36,851 bases of DNA from Xanthobacteraceae bacterium (GTDB lineage Bacteria > Pseudomonadota > Alphaproteobacteria > Rhizobiales > Xanthobacteraceae), in assembly GCA_028282095.1 (NCBI GenBank), contig JANQIP010000267.1, positions 1 through 36,851 on the forward strand, read 5' to 3'. This document shows, piece after piece, positions 25,891-34,093 of this stretch (position 1 is its first letter; every line of letters begins with the position of its first letter). Under the pieces are notes generated by a model that ran no database searches, was not told the origin of the DNA, and worked only from the letters and a program-made list of their open reading frames with translations. A program made the position numbers and the translations under genes.

Positions 25891-25971
25891 GTCCGTTCGT
25901 CCCCACGCAAGTGGGGACCCAGAGTTCCCTTAAGAAATGAACTGGATTCCCGCTTTCGCGGGAATGAACGG
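25891..25971. repeat. dispersed palindromic repeat, GTCCGTTCGTCCCC family, copy 2
   Basis: It has the same ends as 6511-6590 (GTCCGTTCGTCCCC and GGGAATGAACGGA) with a variable centre. The two hairpins CCCCACGCAAGTGGGG and CCCGCTTTCGCGGG are intact. It begins five bases after the quinone oxidoreductase stop, so it probably also acts as its 3' end. Confidence 0.75.
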
Positions 25972-25989
25972 AGTTGAGATCAAGCCGAT

Positions 25990-26140
25990 CGTGAACTCGC
26001 CGCGCAAAGCGCGGCGGGTGAGGGGGCGCCTCTCATGGTGAAGAGCGCAGCGAAGCTGCGCGGCGGGTTGGCTTGGTTCACCTCCCCCTGAAAGGGGGAG
26101 GTCGGTTTGCGCAGCAAACCGGGAGGGGGTCGAGAGCGCG
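25990..26140. repeat. palindromic repeat mosaic downstream of phnM
   Basis: CGCCGCGCAAAGCGCGGCGG (25999-26018) is a near-perfect hairpin. CACCTCCCCCTGAAAGGGGG with the G-rich tail ending at 26133 is another member of the CCCTCCCC family seen around pheT. The remaining 26141-26251 shows nothing recognisable. Together these fill the 365-bp gap between the convergent quinone oxidoreductase and phnM genes. Confidence 0.6.
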
Positions 26141-26251
26141 GTCGGTTCAGCTTGGTTCGCGCTCTCTCGGTGTTTGTTCTCTTTCGGGATAGTGCTCGGA
26201 TGCGACCTGCGATCCGACCCTCTCGCGCTATGAAAGAATTGCGACCGCGTC

Positions 26252-27409
26252 TCACGCGACCCGGTTGCCCTGCCGCCAGACATTGCGCACCGCGGCTCGG
26301 CCATTGACGAGATGGATGCGGATGAGATCGGCGCGTTTGCCGGGCGCGATTTCGCCGCGGTCGTCGAGCCCGACCGCCTGCGCCGGCGTGCGCGTGACGG
26401 TGCGGACCGCGGCCGGCAGGTCGATATTCGGGGCGACCTGCGGCAGAGCGAGCGCGGCCGTCAGCAGGCTCGCCGGCAGATAATCGGACGACAGAATGTC
26501 GAGCACGCCGGCCTTCGCAAGCTCCAATGTCGCGACATTGCCGCTGTGCGAGCGACCGCGCACCAGATTGGGCGCGCCCATCAGCACGCGAATGCCGACG
26601 CCATGCAGCGCGGTCGCCGCCTCGACCGTGGTCGGAAACTCGGCGATCGCAACACCATCGCGCCGGGACTGCTCGACATGGTCGAGCGTCGTATCGTCAT
26701 GGCTCGCAAGCGGCGTTCCGGTGCTACGGGCAAGGTCGACCAGTGCGCCATGATTGCGCGCGGCGTATCGCGCCTGATACTCGAAACGCTGCGCGAACAG
26801 GGCGTCGAGCGCTGCGTCGGTCATCCCGTCCTTCTTGCCGCGATAATACTCGCGCAGCTTCTCGTCGTCGCGGAACTGGCGCTGGCCTGGTGTGTGGTCC
26901 ATCAATGACATCAGCCGCACATCGGCCTGGCCGATCAGTTCCGCGGTTTCCTTGACGACATTGGGGGTTGGAACTTCGCAGCGCAGATGCAGGCAATGGT
27001 CGATGCGCAACAGCTCCGCCTCGCGCGCCTCGGTGATCGCCTTGGCGAGAATCGTTGCCTGGCCGTCGACCTCCTCGATTCCCTCTTCGCTCCAGATGCG
27101 CAACGAATCGAGCACCGTCGTGATGCCGCTTGTTGCCATCTGTCCGTCATAGGAGATCACCGCGGCGACCGGGTCCCAATAGACCTTGGGGCGCGGCATG
27201 TAATGCGCTTCGATGTGGTCGGTGTGGAGTTCGACGAGACCCGGGATCAAAAGGTCGCCGGCAAGGTCGAGCCCACGGTCGGGCGCGCTTCCTTCGCCGA
27301 ATTCGACGATCGTCCCGTCGACGACGGCGACCCATCCGGTCTCGATCACCGCATCGGCAAGAACGAGCCTGGCATTGGAAAGGACAAAGTCCGAGTTCTC
27401 AAACGTCAT
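26252..27409 (-). CDS. phnM: alpha-D-ribose 1-methylphosphonate 5-triphosphate diphosphatase
   Basis: PhnM removes diphosphate from the ribose triphosphate intermediate of the C-P lyase pathway. The protein is 385 aa. The amidohydrolase metal motif is LVELHTDHIEAHYMPRPKV. Further matches are SGITTVLDSLRIW, LMDHTPGQRQFRD, LASHDDTTLDHV, MGAPNLVRGRSHSGN and the C-terminal DRGEIAPGKRADLIRI. The ATG at 27409 gives the normal start MTFENSDFVLSNARLVL; a longer open frame exists upstream. The core C-P lyase genes (phnGHIJKL) are not in the window. It is divergent from the DUF1045 gene, a usual phosphonate-operon companion. Confidence 0.93.
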   Translation of the reverse strand: MTFENSDFVLSNARLVLADAVIETGWVAVVDGTIVEFGEGSAPDRGLDLAGDLLIPGLVELHTDHIEAHYMPRPKVYWDPVAAVISYDGQMATSGITTVLDSLRIWSEEGIEEVDGQATILAKAITEAREAELLRIDHCLHLRCEVPTPNVVKETAELIGQADVRLMSLMDHTPGQRQFRDDEKLREYYRGKKDGMTDAALDALFAQRFEYQARYAARNHGALVDLARSTGTPLASHDDTTLDHVEQSRRDGVAIAEFPTTVEAATALHGVGIRVLMGAPNLVRGRSHSGNVATLELAKAGVLDILSSDYLPASLLTAALALPQVAPNIDLPAAVRTVTRTPAQAVGLDDRGEIAPGKRADLIRIHLVNGRAAVRNVWRQGNRVA

Positions 27410-27624
27410 GGCGGAAGGTGTGTTCTTGAGGCTAGAGCGGATCCCGAATTCGGCAGCGTCGGAATATGCTCCATTCTTCCTTACTGGTTGCGGTTTTTGT
27501 GGCAAATCGGATCAAAACCAAGTGGCGGCTTCGCCGGCGATCGTTCCATGGCGGATCATACGGGGGTGGCCGGCGGCGAATCCCAGGATGATCCCGCGGG
27601 GCATCGCTGCGACGACGCTATTTT

Positions 27625-27657
27625 GATGCATAAATATGTCATGTTTGTTTCACTTTA
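27625..27657. promoter_or_regulatory. candidate Pho box (three 11-bp units)
   Basis: Three units lie exactly 11 bp apart: GATGCAT-AAAT, ATGTCAT-GTTT and GTTTCAC-TTTA. Each is a 7-bp block close to the PhoB consensus CTGTCAT followed by an AT-rich 4-bp spacer. The site lies between the divergent phnM and DUF1045 genes (about 215 and 240 bp from the starts). Phosphonate genes are classically controlled by PhoB under phosphate starvation. It was identified by eye only. Confidence 0.5.
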
Positions 27658-27898
27658 CGCTCCCGGTTGTGAGCGGCGCGCCTCCCACCGGGTCGCGCAT
27701 GACGCTCGGATCGATTCCGACGCGAGGGCGGGGTTTGGCGGAAAACTCAACGTTCGCGATCATGCTCCGCGGATCGAATCGGCACAATCGTGCCGGTCCG
27801 GCATCGCTGAGCGCCTGGAAACGCGGCCCGATCCGTGCTGATAAAGCGCACTGCGACCGCGCGACCGCATACAGCAATCACCGCAAAGAGTCCTCGGC

Positions 27899-28624
27899 AT
27901 GGCTGCCACTCCCCGCTATGCGATTTATTTCGTGCCCGCTGCCCATCGGCCGCTTTACCGGTTTGGTTGCGCGGTGCTCGGTTATGACTGCTACAGCGGC
28001 GAAGAGGTCGCACACCCCAAGTTCGGCAAGCTTACACCGGCCGAATGGGAGGCGCTGACGCGCGAGGCGCGCCCTTACGGATTTCACGCAACGCTCAAGG
28101 CCCCGTTCCGGCTGCAGCCTTCGGTCGACGAAGCAATGCTGATGGAGGAATTCACTGCATTCGCCGGCCTCGACCACGACATCCCCGTCATCGAGCCATG
28201 CGTCGGCACGTTGGGGGCATTCATTGCGATCGTGCCGCAGGAACCTTGCCCTGTCCTCGATGAGCTTGCGGCGCGCTGCGTTGCTGAATTCGATCATTTT
28301 CGCGCGCCGCTCACGGCCGAAGAGCGCGACCGGCGCCTGGCGAGCGGACTCAACGCGGCCGAGATCGCCAATCTCGATCGCTGGGGCTATCCGTTCGTTT
28401 TCTCCTCGTTCCGCTTTCATATGACATTGACCGGACCCGTGGCGCCGGAACGACGCGAAGACCTGCGCATGTTGATGCAGCGGGGATTTGACGCGCGTTG
28501 CGGTGGTCGCCCGGTTCCCGTTGGTCGGCTGGCGCTGCTGCGTCAGGATAGCGCGCAGTCGCGCTTTCGCGTGCTTGTGCATGCAGCGTTGGCTGCGCCG
28601 GACTCGGTCATTCGGTTGAGCTAG
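27899..28624 (+). CDS. DUF1045 phosphonate-metabolism protein, 2H phosphoesterase superfamily
   Basis: This 241-aa protein carries the two H-x-T motifs of the 2H phosphoesterase fold: FHATLKAPF near residue 62 and FHMTLTGP near 174. The N-terminus RYAIYFVPAAHRPLYRFGCA is typical of the DUF1045 group found in phn operons, whose members are thought to act on cyclic or pyrophosphate ribose intermediates. Its reaction here is not known. It is divergent from phnM across 489 bp that hold the candidate Pho box; no other gene is supported in that gap. The stop codon TAG (28622-28624) falls at the edge of a composite repeat. Confidence 0.88.
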   Translation: MAATPRYAIYFVPAAHRPLYRFGCAVLGYDCYSGEEVAHPKFGKLTPAEWEALTREARPYGFHATLKAPFRLQPSVDEAMLMEEFTAFAGLDHDIPVIEPCVGTLGAFIAIVPQEPCPVLDELAARCVAEFDHFRAPLTAEERDRRLASGLNAAEIANLDRWGYPFVFSSFRFHMTLTGPVAPERREDLRMLMQRGFDARCGGRPVPVGRLALLRQDSAQSRFRVLVHAALAAPDSVIRLS

Positions 28625-28740
28625 TGTTCCTTACCTGACGGTCCAATCCCGGACCGTCGGCCCGGAACACTAGCTAATCCGGTGCTTTGTGATGCGACAC
28701 CAACACAATGAGACGAACTCAAGCGTTGGTGCCGCATCAC
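28624..28740. repeat. composite double-inverted-repeat element, copy C
   Basis: IR1 is at 28624-28670 (GTGTTCCTTACCTGACGG ..CGGAACAC), the linker is TAGCTAATCCGGTGCTTT, and IR2 is at 28689-28740 (arms GTGATGCGACACCAAC and GTTGGTGCCGCATCAC). Its left CTAG end gives the DUF1045 gene its stop codon. A terminator-type repeat in inverse orientation follows directly. Confidence 0.85.
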
Positions 28741-28741
28741 T

Positions 28742-28844
28742 GGAGCATTTTACCGTAAAGCTGCCGACTTTTCGGACAAGATCAGACGACCAAGCAAAGA
28801 GAAACGGAGCGCGGTTGATTCACCCTGAAGCGATCGCGCTTCAG
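28742..28844. repeat. terminator-like dispersed repeat, inverse orientation
   Basis: Read on the minus strand it matches the copies at 34094-34195 and 36628-36724. It has a hairpin around the GCGCGATCG/CGCGGTTGA region, a block complementary to CAAGCAAAGAGAAACGGAGC, and the GATCTTGTCCGAAAAGTC core. It abuts composite element copy C. Confidence 0.65.
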
Positions 28845-29470
28845 GTCTACCTTTGTCCTGAGGATCCGGTCGGATGTCAGCCTTGCCACAGCATGAGGAG
28901 GATGAGCGGTTGCGATCCGCTGATCGGCATTCCGCGCGTCCCGGCGAAAGCAAGCGGAAATCCAGCTTTTTGTTAACCCATCCTCGAATCCCGGTCGCGT
29001 GCGTGGATGAGCGGACTACCTTTCCTTACCGATCAAACCGCAACGAAGAGCGCACGAAAGCGTTTTCAGGGAAGCTTACGCATTACTGTGTGTTTTGGGG
29101 GCGGAATCGGTTTGCCATAGATCATGCGACCAAAACAGCGTGGACCGCAGCGAAAGATGATTCACCGAATTACAATTCGATCTGACGTCGAACGGTCGGA
29201 CCCCCTCGCCAAAATGGAGCAACCTCTTTAAGTTCGCGACCGCTGCGAACCGGGCGCGTTCTGAGTGTGACAAACATGCGCGGTCGCGTTTGCTGAGGTT
29301 TTCCATCTTCTCCGGCTGGCGAGGGGGCTTGCCGGAGAAACATCCGCAACGCGGGCGGCAGCAGCGGACCAGCCTCGCCGTCCGAAAGCGCGGCGACTGT
29401 TGTGTTCAGGCGTATGCTGTTCGGCTCGCCGGATCACGCCGAAGTCGGACGACGGAGTGACGGAACGCCG
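28845..29470. other. intergenic region between the DUF1045 gene and the acyltransferase
   Basis: There is no gene I can support. Short open frames on both strands (for example 28874-29185 and 29076-29306 on the minus strand) have no recognisable domain and partly cover repeat remnants. ATCATGCGACCAAAACAG near 29120 resembles the core of the terminator-type repeat. The region is a candidate for decayed repeat DNA and the acyltransferase promoter. Confidence 0.4.
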
Positions 29471-30676
29471 ATGTCCAGGTCCAGTGTGGCGCTCGACAAT
29501 CTACGGGCCTTTGTCATCCTTGTCGTCCTGGGCTTTCATTCGGTCCTGGCCTATCTCAATTTCCTGCCAGCCTCGAGCTACCGTTTCGACGCGCCGCCGC
29601 ACAAGTGGCAGTCCTTCCCCATCATCGACGACGTGCGCTTCATCGGGTTCGACCTGTTCTGTGCGTATCAGGACGTCTACCTGATGTCGCTGATGTTCTT
29701 CCTGTCCGGCGTCTTCGTCTGGCCGAGCCTTGTGCGCAAGGGAAGCGTCACCTTCCTGACCGAACGCTTCATCCGGCTCGGCGTGCCGTTCGTCCTTGCT
29801 TTGACGCTGCTGATGCCGCTGACGCTGTACGCCACCTACAGCGCCACGGCCACCGATCCGAGTGTGTCCGAGTACTGGCGGCAGTTCATGGCGCTGCCAT
29901 TCTGGCCGAGCGGCCCGCAATGGTTCTTGTGGCAGCTCTTGACCTTGAACATCATCGCCGCCGCGCTCTATCGGTTCTGGCCGGCTCCGCTGCGCGCGCT
30001 CGGCGCCGGGGCTTTCGCTCTGGCCGAGCATCCTGTGCGCTTGTTTGCGGTTGTCGCAAGCGCTTCTGCCCTTGCCTATGTGCCGCTGGCGCTTGCCTTC
30101 AATCCTTGGGACTGGTTCCAGTTCGGCCCGTTCGGGGTGCAACAATCCCGCCCGCTGCATTATGCCGTCTATTTCTTCGCCGGCGCGGCGATCGGAGCGA
30201 CCGCCCTCGATCGCGGCGTTCTGTCGTCCAACGGGATGCTGGTGCAGCGGTGGAAGGCCTGGCTCGCGGCCGCCTTGATCTCATTCGTGCTGTGGATGGC
30301 ACTGACCGCACAAACCATGGTGGAAGGCGCAAGCGTCCCGCTCGCCTTGCGCGGCGCCGCGGCGGTGAGTTTCGTTCTCGCCTGCGCCTGCGCCTGCTTC
30401 TGCGCTTTCTCGCTGTTCCTGCGATTTGCCACGATGCGCTCGCGGGTCGCAGAAAGCTTGAGCGACAATGCCTACGGCATGTATCTGGTTCACTACGTAT
30501 TCGTCGTCTGGCTGCAATATGCATTGCTCGCCGCGCCGCTTCCCGCCATCGCCAAGGCGGCGCTCGTGTTCGCCGGCACGCTGCTGATGAGCTGGGCTTC
30601 GGTCGCTGCGATCCGCCGCATTCCCTTTGGAACGCGCCTGATCGGCGAGCGGCGCGTGGTCGCGAAAGCGTCATAG
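29471..30676 (+). CDS. acyltransferase family 3 membrane protein (OpgC/MdoC-like)
   Basis: This integral membrane O-acyltransferase is 401 aa with about ten hydrophobic segments. It has the family N-terminus SRSSVALDNLRAFVILVVLG followed by FHSVLAY; the histidine after the first helix is the conserved one. Later landmarks are FLSGVFVWPSLVRKGSVTF, FIRLGVPFVLALTLLMPL, SGPQWFLWQLLTLN, and DNAYGMYLVHYVFVVWLQY near the end. Such enzymes transfer acetyl or succinyl groups to glucans, polysaccharides or lipids at the periplasmic face; the substrate here is open. The ATG at 29471 gives the domain start; an upstream in-frame ATG at 29402 adds 23 residues. It is followed by the ABC exporter genes after about 138 bp. 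Confidence 0.87.
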   Translation: MSRSSVALDNLRAFVILVVLGFHSVLAYLNFLPASSYRFDAPPHKWQSFPIIDDVRFIGFDLFCAYQDVYLMSLMFFLSGVFVWPSLVRKGSVTFLTERFIRLGVPFVLALTLLMPLTLYATYSATATDPSVSEYWRQFMALPFWPSGPQWFLWQLLTLNIIAAALYRFWPAPLRALGAGAFALAEHPVRLFAVVASASALAYVPLALAFNPWDWFQFGPFGVQQSRPLHYAVYFFAGAAIGATALDRGVLSSNGMLVQRWKAWLAAALISFVLWMALTAQTMVEGASVPLALRGAAAVSFVLACACACFCAFSLFLRFATMRSRVAESLSDNAYGMYLVHYVFVVWLQYALLAAPLPAIAKAALVFAGTLLMSWASVAAIRRIPFGTRLIGERRVVAKAS

Positions 30677-30814
30677 TGAACGGACATGCCGCTCGGGTGT
30701 TCCTCAGTCGTTAGATGCGGAACCGGCGGGTCGGGCAGGGTGACCCCGCGATGCAAGTTCTGAATGGGCTCGGTCGCCGCCGTAAAGGCGATCGTCGAAA
30801 GGAGCGTTCGATCG

Positions 30815-31978
30815 ATGCAGGGTCACTCGGGCGGTCGTCTCATGCCGTTGGTGTTCACGCTTGCCTCCCGCAATCTGTTTCACGACCGCGTCCGGTTGAT
30901 CGCCACCGTGATCGGGATCGTGTTCTCCATCATCCTCGTGACGGTGCAGATCGGGCTCTTCCTGAGCTTCGAGCGGATGGTCACCACCATGATCGACCAC
31001 GCCGATGCCGATCTGTGGATCGTGCCGCGCGGCACTAAGTGCTTCGAGGATCCGTCCTTGTTGGACGAACGCGAGCGGTTTCGCGCGCTGTCGATCGAGG
31101 GCGTGACCGCAGCGACGCCGCTCGTCATCGGCTTTGCCGAATGGCGCCTGCCGGAAGGCGGGGCGACGCCGGTGTTCGTTGTCGGATCCAACCCGGACAA
31201 GCCGGGATTGCGGCCCTGGAACGTGATTGCAGGCGGGCTCGACCAGCTCTCGACCAAGGACGCGGTTGCGGTCGACAAGTCCTATTTCGAGCGGCTCGGC
31301 GTGTCGGAACTCGGCGATATCGCGGAAATTCGCCAGCGCAAGGCGCGGGTTGCGGCGATCACCGAGGGTATCCGCTCGTTCACGACGACGCCCTATGTCT
31401 TCACCTCGTTCGATCAGGCGCGCACCTATATCGGCGTTGCCACCAACAAGGCCACCTATTTCCTCGTGCGTATCGCCCCGGGTTACGACGCTGAGAGCGT
31501 CCGCGATCGGATCGCCGACAATATCAAGGACGACGCCGAAGTTCTGACCACGGAGGAATTCCGCGTCCGCAGCCGTGCCTTCTGGTTGTTCGGAACCGGC
31601 GCCGGCGCCGCGCTGTTCGCCGGCGCGCTGCTTGGCATCATCGTCGGTACCGTCATCGTCGCCCAGACGCTCTACTCGAGCACCAAGGACCATCTCAACG
31701 AGTTCGCAACGCTGCGCGCGATCGGGTCGTCGAGCGCGTACATCATCAAAGTGATCCTGTGGCAGGCGCTGCTGAGCGCGGTGGTCGGCTTCCTCATCGC
31801 CGCCGGGATCGGCCTCATCATCGTCTATTTGACCGCCAACACTGCCCTTCCGGTCATCATGACGCCGGGGCTGATGGTGGGTTTGCTGGTGCTCACGGTC
31901 GTCATGTGCGCGGTGTCGGCCATCTCCGCCATCCTCGAAGTGATGCGCATCGATCCGGCGATGGTCTTCACCCGATGA
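30815..31978 (+). CDS. ABC exporter permease, DevC-like
   Basis: This 387-aa FtsX/MacB-type permease has a first membrane helix at about residues 25-47 (RLIATVIGIVFSIILVTVQIG in part), a long periplasmic domain (about 50-270) beginning DADLWIVPRGTKCFEDPSLL, and three C-terminal helices (about 275-380). DADLWIVPRG is characteristic of the DevC subgroup, which works with a DevA ATPase and a DevB adaptor to export glycolipids or other amphiphiles. GGAG lies ten bases before the ATG at 30815; ATG 30842 is possible. It overlaps the ATPase gene by ATGA. Confidence 0.88.
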   Translation: MQGHSGGRLMPLVFTLASRNLFHDRVRLIATVIGIVFSIILVTVQIGLFLSFERMVTTMIDHADADLWIVPRGTKCFEDPSLLDERERFRALSIEGVTAATPLVIGFAEWRLPEGGATPVFVVGSNPDKPGLRPWNVIAGGLDQLSTKDAVAVDKSYFERLGVSELGDIAEIRQRKARVAAITEGIRSFTTTPYVFTSFDQARTYIGVATNKATYFLVRIAPGYDAESVRDRIADNIKDDAEVLTTEEFRVRSRAFWLFGTGAGAALFAGALLGIIVGTVIVAQTLYSSTKDHLNEFATLRAIGSSSAYIIKVILWQALLSAVVGFLIAAGIGLIIVYLTANTALPVIMTPGLMVGLLVLTVVMCAVSAISAILEVMRIDPAMVFTR

Positions 31979-32691
31979 CAGCACCGATGACAGCGCCGAT
32001 CATCGAGGGCGTCGATATCGTGCAGAGGCTCGGCGAGGGGGCAGGTCAGGTCGAAGCCCTCAAGGGCGTGAGCCTCTCGCTCAAAGGCGGGGAGATGACG
32101 CTGCTCATGGGCCCGTCCGGCAGCGGCAAGACGACGCTGTTGTCGGTGCTCGGATGCATGCTGACGCCGACCCAGGGCACGGTCCGCATTCTCGGCCGGG
32201 CAACGACCGATGCGCGGCCGGAAGACCTTGCGGAGATAAGACGGCAGCATGTCGGTTTCATCTTCCAGTCCTATCACTTGTTCCCGACGCTGACGGCGGT
32301 CGAAAACGTGCTTCTCGTTTTGGACGTGCGCAGCGACCGCAGCTCGGGCGCATTTGCCAAGGCGACTGAAGCGCTGGCAACCGTCGGCCTCTCCCACAAG
32401 ACCAACTCGTTCCCGCGCGAACTGAGCGGCGGCGAACAGCAGCGCGTCGCGATCGCGCGTGCGATCGTCGGGAACGCCTCGGCGATCCTTGCCGACGAGC
32501 CGACTGGCGCGCTCGACAGCGAAAACGGTCACGCCATTATGACGGTGATGGCAAGGATCGCGAAAGACCTCTCGCGCACGGTCTTGGTCGTCACCCACGA
32601 CCCGCGTATATTGCCGTTCGCCAACCGTATCGTCCGCATTGAAGACGGCCGCATCGTCGGCGAGGAACGGGTCAGTCCCAAGCACCAGTGA
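31975..32691 (+). CDS. ABC exporter ATP-binding protein, DevA/LolD-like
   Basis: This ATPase is 238 aa. It has Walker [10 protein letters not shown] at 46-54, a Q-loop in [17 protein letters not shown], the signature LSGGEQQR at 150-157, Walker B ILADEP at 171-176 and the switch histidine in VVTHDP at 208. Sequence style fits the MacB/LolD/DevA group that powers FtsX-type permeases. It is coupled to the permease by ATGA, and its TGA stop overlaps a GTG (32688) that opens the adaptor frame. Confidence 0.95.
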   Translation: MTAPMTAPIIEGVDIVQRLGEGAGQVEALKGVSLSLKGGEMTLLMGPSGSGKTTLLSVLGCMLTPTQGTVRILGRATTDARPEDLAEIRRQHVGFIFQSYHLFPTLTAVENVLLVLDVRSDRSSGAFAKATEALATVGLSHKTNSFPRELSGGEQQRVAIARAIVGNASAILADEPTGALDSENGHAIMTVMARIAKDLSRTVLVVTHDPRILPFANRIVRIEDGRIVGEERVSPKHQ

Positions 32692-33863
32692 ACAGCGGAG
32701 GCGGAGGCGTGGTAAGAGTGTTGCTTGCGCCGAGTTTGGCGGGTTTTCAGGCGAAGTGGAAACCGCTTCGCCGCCGAGAACATAACCAACAAAGATCAAT
32801 CAGCGCGCATTCCGGTTCTGTCGAAACGGAATTCGCTCCAGCGCCATGCCGATCGGCCCTGCTTGCCGTTGCGGTCGCGGGCGTGATGGCGCTTGCGCCG
32901 TTCTGCGGACCGCTTCGCGCCCAGGAGGCGGATACGAACGGCCAGAGACAGTGGGCGGCGGTTGCGCCCGGTCGGGTCGAAGCGGTATCGCGCGAAATCA
33001 GGATTGCGTCGCCAACCGTCGGACGCATTGCCGAAGTTCTCGTCAAGCCCAACGACAAAGTGTTCGCCGGCGAGGTGCTGATACGGCTCGACGACGACGA
33101 ACAGAAGGCGCGGCTTGCCATCGCCGAGGCGCAGGCCGCTGCGCGAAAGCGCGTGCGCGACGATCGGGCCGCGCCGCGTCGGTCGGGTCCACGGCGCCGG
33201 GCCGAGGATGCGCTTGCCGACGCGGAACGGGCGTTTGCCGACGCGCGCGCGGCGCTCGACAAGGCCGCGGCGGAACGGCGAAGCGGCGGCAATTCGGAGG
33301 ACGACCTTACGGCGGCGCGGGCTGAGTTCGACCGTGCGCGCGAGCGGCTCGACGAGCGGCGCGCGAAGCTGCGCAGCATCAAGGCAGACTCGGGCACACC
33401 ATTGCCGAACCGTGCGGAAGGTGAACTCGCCGCGGCACGCGGGGAACTGGCCTTGGCCGAGGTCATCGTCGAAAAAACGCGGATCCGCGCGCCAATCGAT
33501 GGGACGGTGCTGCAGGTCCAGGCCAAGCCCGGCGAGATGGTGACGCCGTCGCCCGACCAGCCGGTTCTGCTGATGGCCGATATCTCTGCGCTGCGCGTGC
33601 GTGCCGAGCTCGATGAGCGTGACATCGGTCAGGTGCGCGTTGGGCAGGGCGTCGTCGTTCGTGCCAATGCCTTTCGCGGGCGTGAATTCGAGGGAAAGGT
33701 TACCTCGATTGCTCAGCTCGTCGGATCGGGCGGCAGCAATCTGCGCGGGCCGCGCAAACTCACCGACGTCGATGTGGTCGAGGTCGTCATCGATCTGGCC
33801 GATCCTGGTCCGCTTACGGTGGGCATGCAGGTGGATGTATATTTCCGCCGCGACGCACCGTAG
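32688..33863 (+). CDS. HlyD/DevB-family periplasmic adaptor (start region altered)
   Basis: This membrane-fusion protein of the exporter carries biotinyl-lipoyl half-motifs at APGRVEAVSREIRIASPTVG (about residue 90) and at IRAPIDGTVLQVQAKPGEMV (about 265). Between them is a long Ala/Arg/Glu coiled coil (about 140-250), followed by a beta-barrel with RAELDERDIGQVRVGQGV. The frame opens at a GTG overlapping the ATPase stop, but residues about 20-50 are encoded by a dispersed repeat (32744-32839). The likely signal peptide (SALLAVAVAGVMALAPFCGPLRA) has no in-frame ATG at its head. An ATG at 32846 is one base out of frame: removing one C there would give MRSALLAVAVAG. A true start at GTG 32883 or ATG 32886 is also possible. 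Confidence 0.85.
   Translation: MNSGGGGVVRVLLAPSLAGFQAKWKPLRRREHNQQRSISAHSGSVETEFAPAPCRSALLAVAVAGVMALAPFCGPLRAQEADTNGQRQWAAVAPGRVEAVSREIRIASPTVGRIAEVLVKPNDKVFAGEVLIRLDDDEQKARLAIAEAQAAARKRVRDDRAAPRRSGPRRRAEDALADAERAFADARAALDKAAAERRSGGNSEDDLTAARAEFDRARERLDERRAKLRSIKADSGTPLPNRAEGELAAARGELALAEVIVEKTRIRAPIDGTVLQVQAKPGEMVTPSPDQPVLLMADISALRVRAELDERDIGQVRVGQGVVVRANAFRGREFEGKVTSIAQLVGSGGSNLRGPRKLTDVDVVEVVIDLADPGPLTVGMQVDVYFRRDAP
32744..32839. repeat. dispersed repeat with GGCGAAG..CTTCGCC hairpin, copy 2
   Basis: It contains GGCGAAGTGGAAACCGCTTC then GCCGCCGAGAACATAACCAA and ends near CGGAATTCGCTCCAG. The order matches 24721-24823. It lies inside the open frame of the DevB-like adaptor, between the coupled GTG and the signal-peptide-like segment. 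Confidence 0.65.
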
Positions 33864-33874
33864 TGGCGTGGTAG

Positions 33875-33972
33875 TAGCGCGCGGTTCAACCAGGTTGAAT
33901 CGCGCTCTTTTTCTCTTTGTTTGGTCGCATGATCTTGTCCGAAAAGTCTGCCTACGATTGCGGATCATGCAC
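33875..33972 (+). terminator. terminator-like dispersed repeat after the exporter operon
   Basis: The hairpin AGCGCGCGGTTCAACC/GGTTGAATCGCGCT is followed by CTTTTTCTCTTTG, a good rho-independent terminator about 12 bp after the adaptor stop. The element continues with GGTCGCATGATCTTGTCCG and ends GATCATGCAC, as in its relatives. Confidence 0.75.
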
Positions 33973-33974
33973 TA

Positions 33975-34090
33975 GTGATGCGGCACCAACGATTGGGCTC
34001 GCCTCATTGTGTTGGTGCCGCATCACAAAGCGTCGGATTAGCTAGTGTTCCTTCTCTGACGGTCCGGGGTCGGACCGTCAGAGAAGGAAC
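33975..34090. repeat. composite double-inverted-repeat element, copy D (inverse)
   Basis: Here the order is reversed. IR2 is at 33975-34026 (arms GTGATGCGGCACCAAC and GTTGGTGCCGCATCAC), then the linker AAAGCGTCGGATTAGCTA, and IR1 is at 34045-34090 (GTGTTCCTTCTCTGACGGTC .. GGACCGTCAGAGAAGGAAC). IR1 has compensatory changes in both arms compared with copies B and E (CTTCTCTGACGG/CCGTCAGAGAAG in place of CTTACCTGACGG/CCGTCAGGTAAG), so pairing is preserved. Confidence 0.85.
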
Positions 34091-34093
34091 AAT

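Noticed and set aside
28689..29306. several short open frames between the DUF1045 gene and the acyltransferase
   Set aside because: They cover repeats or repeat remnants and show no family resemblance.
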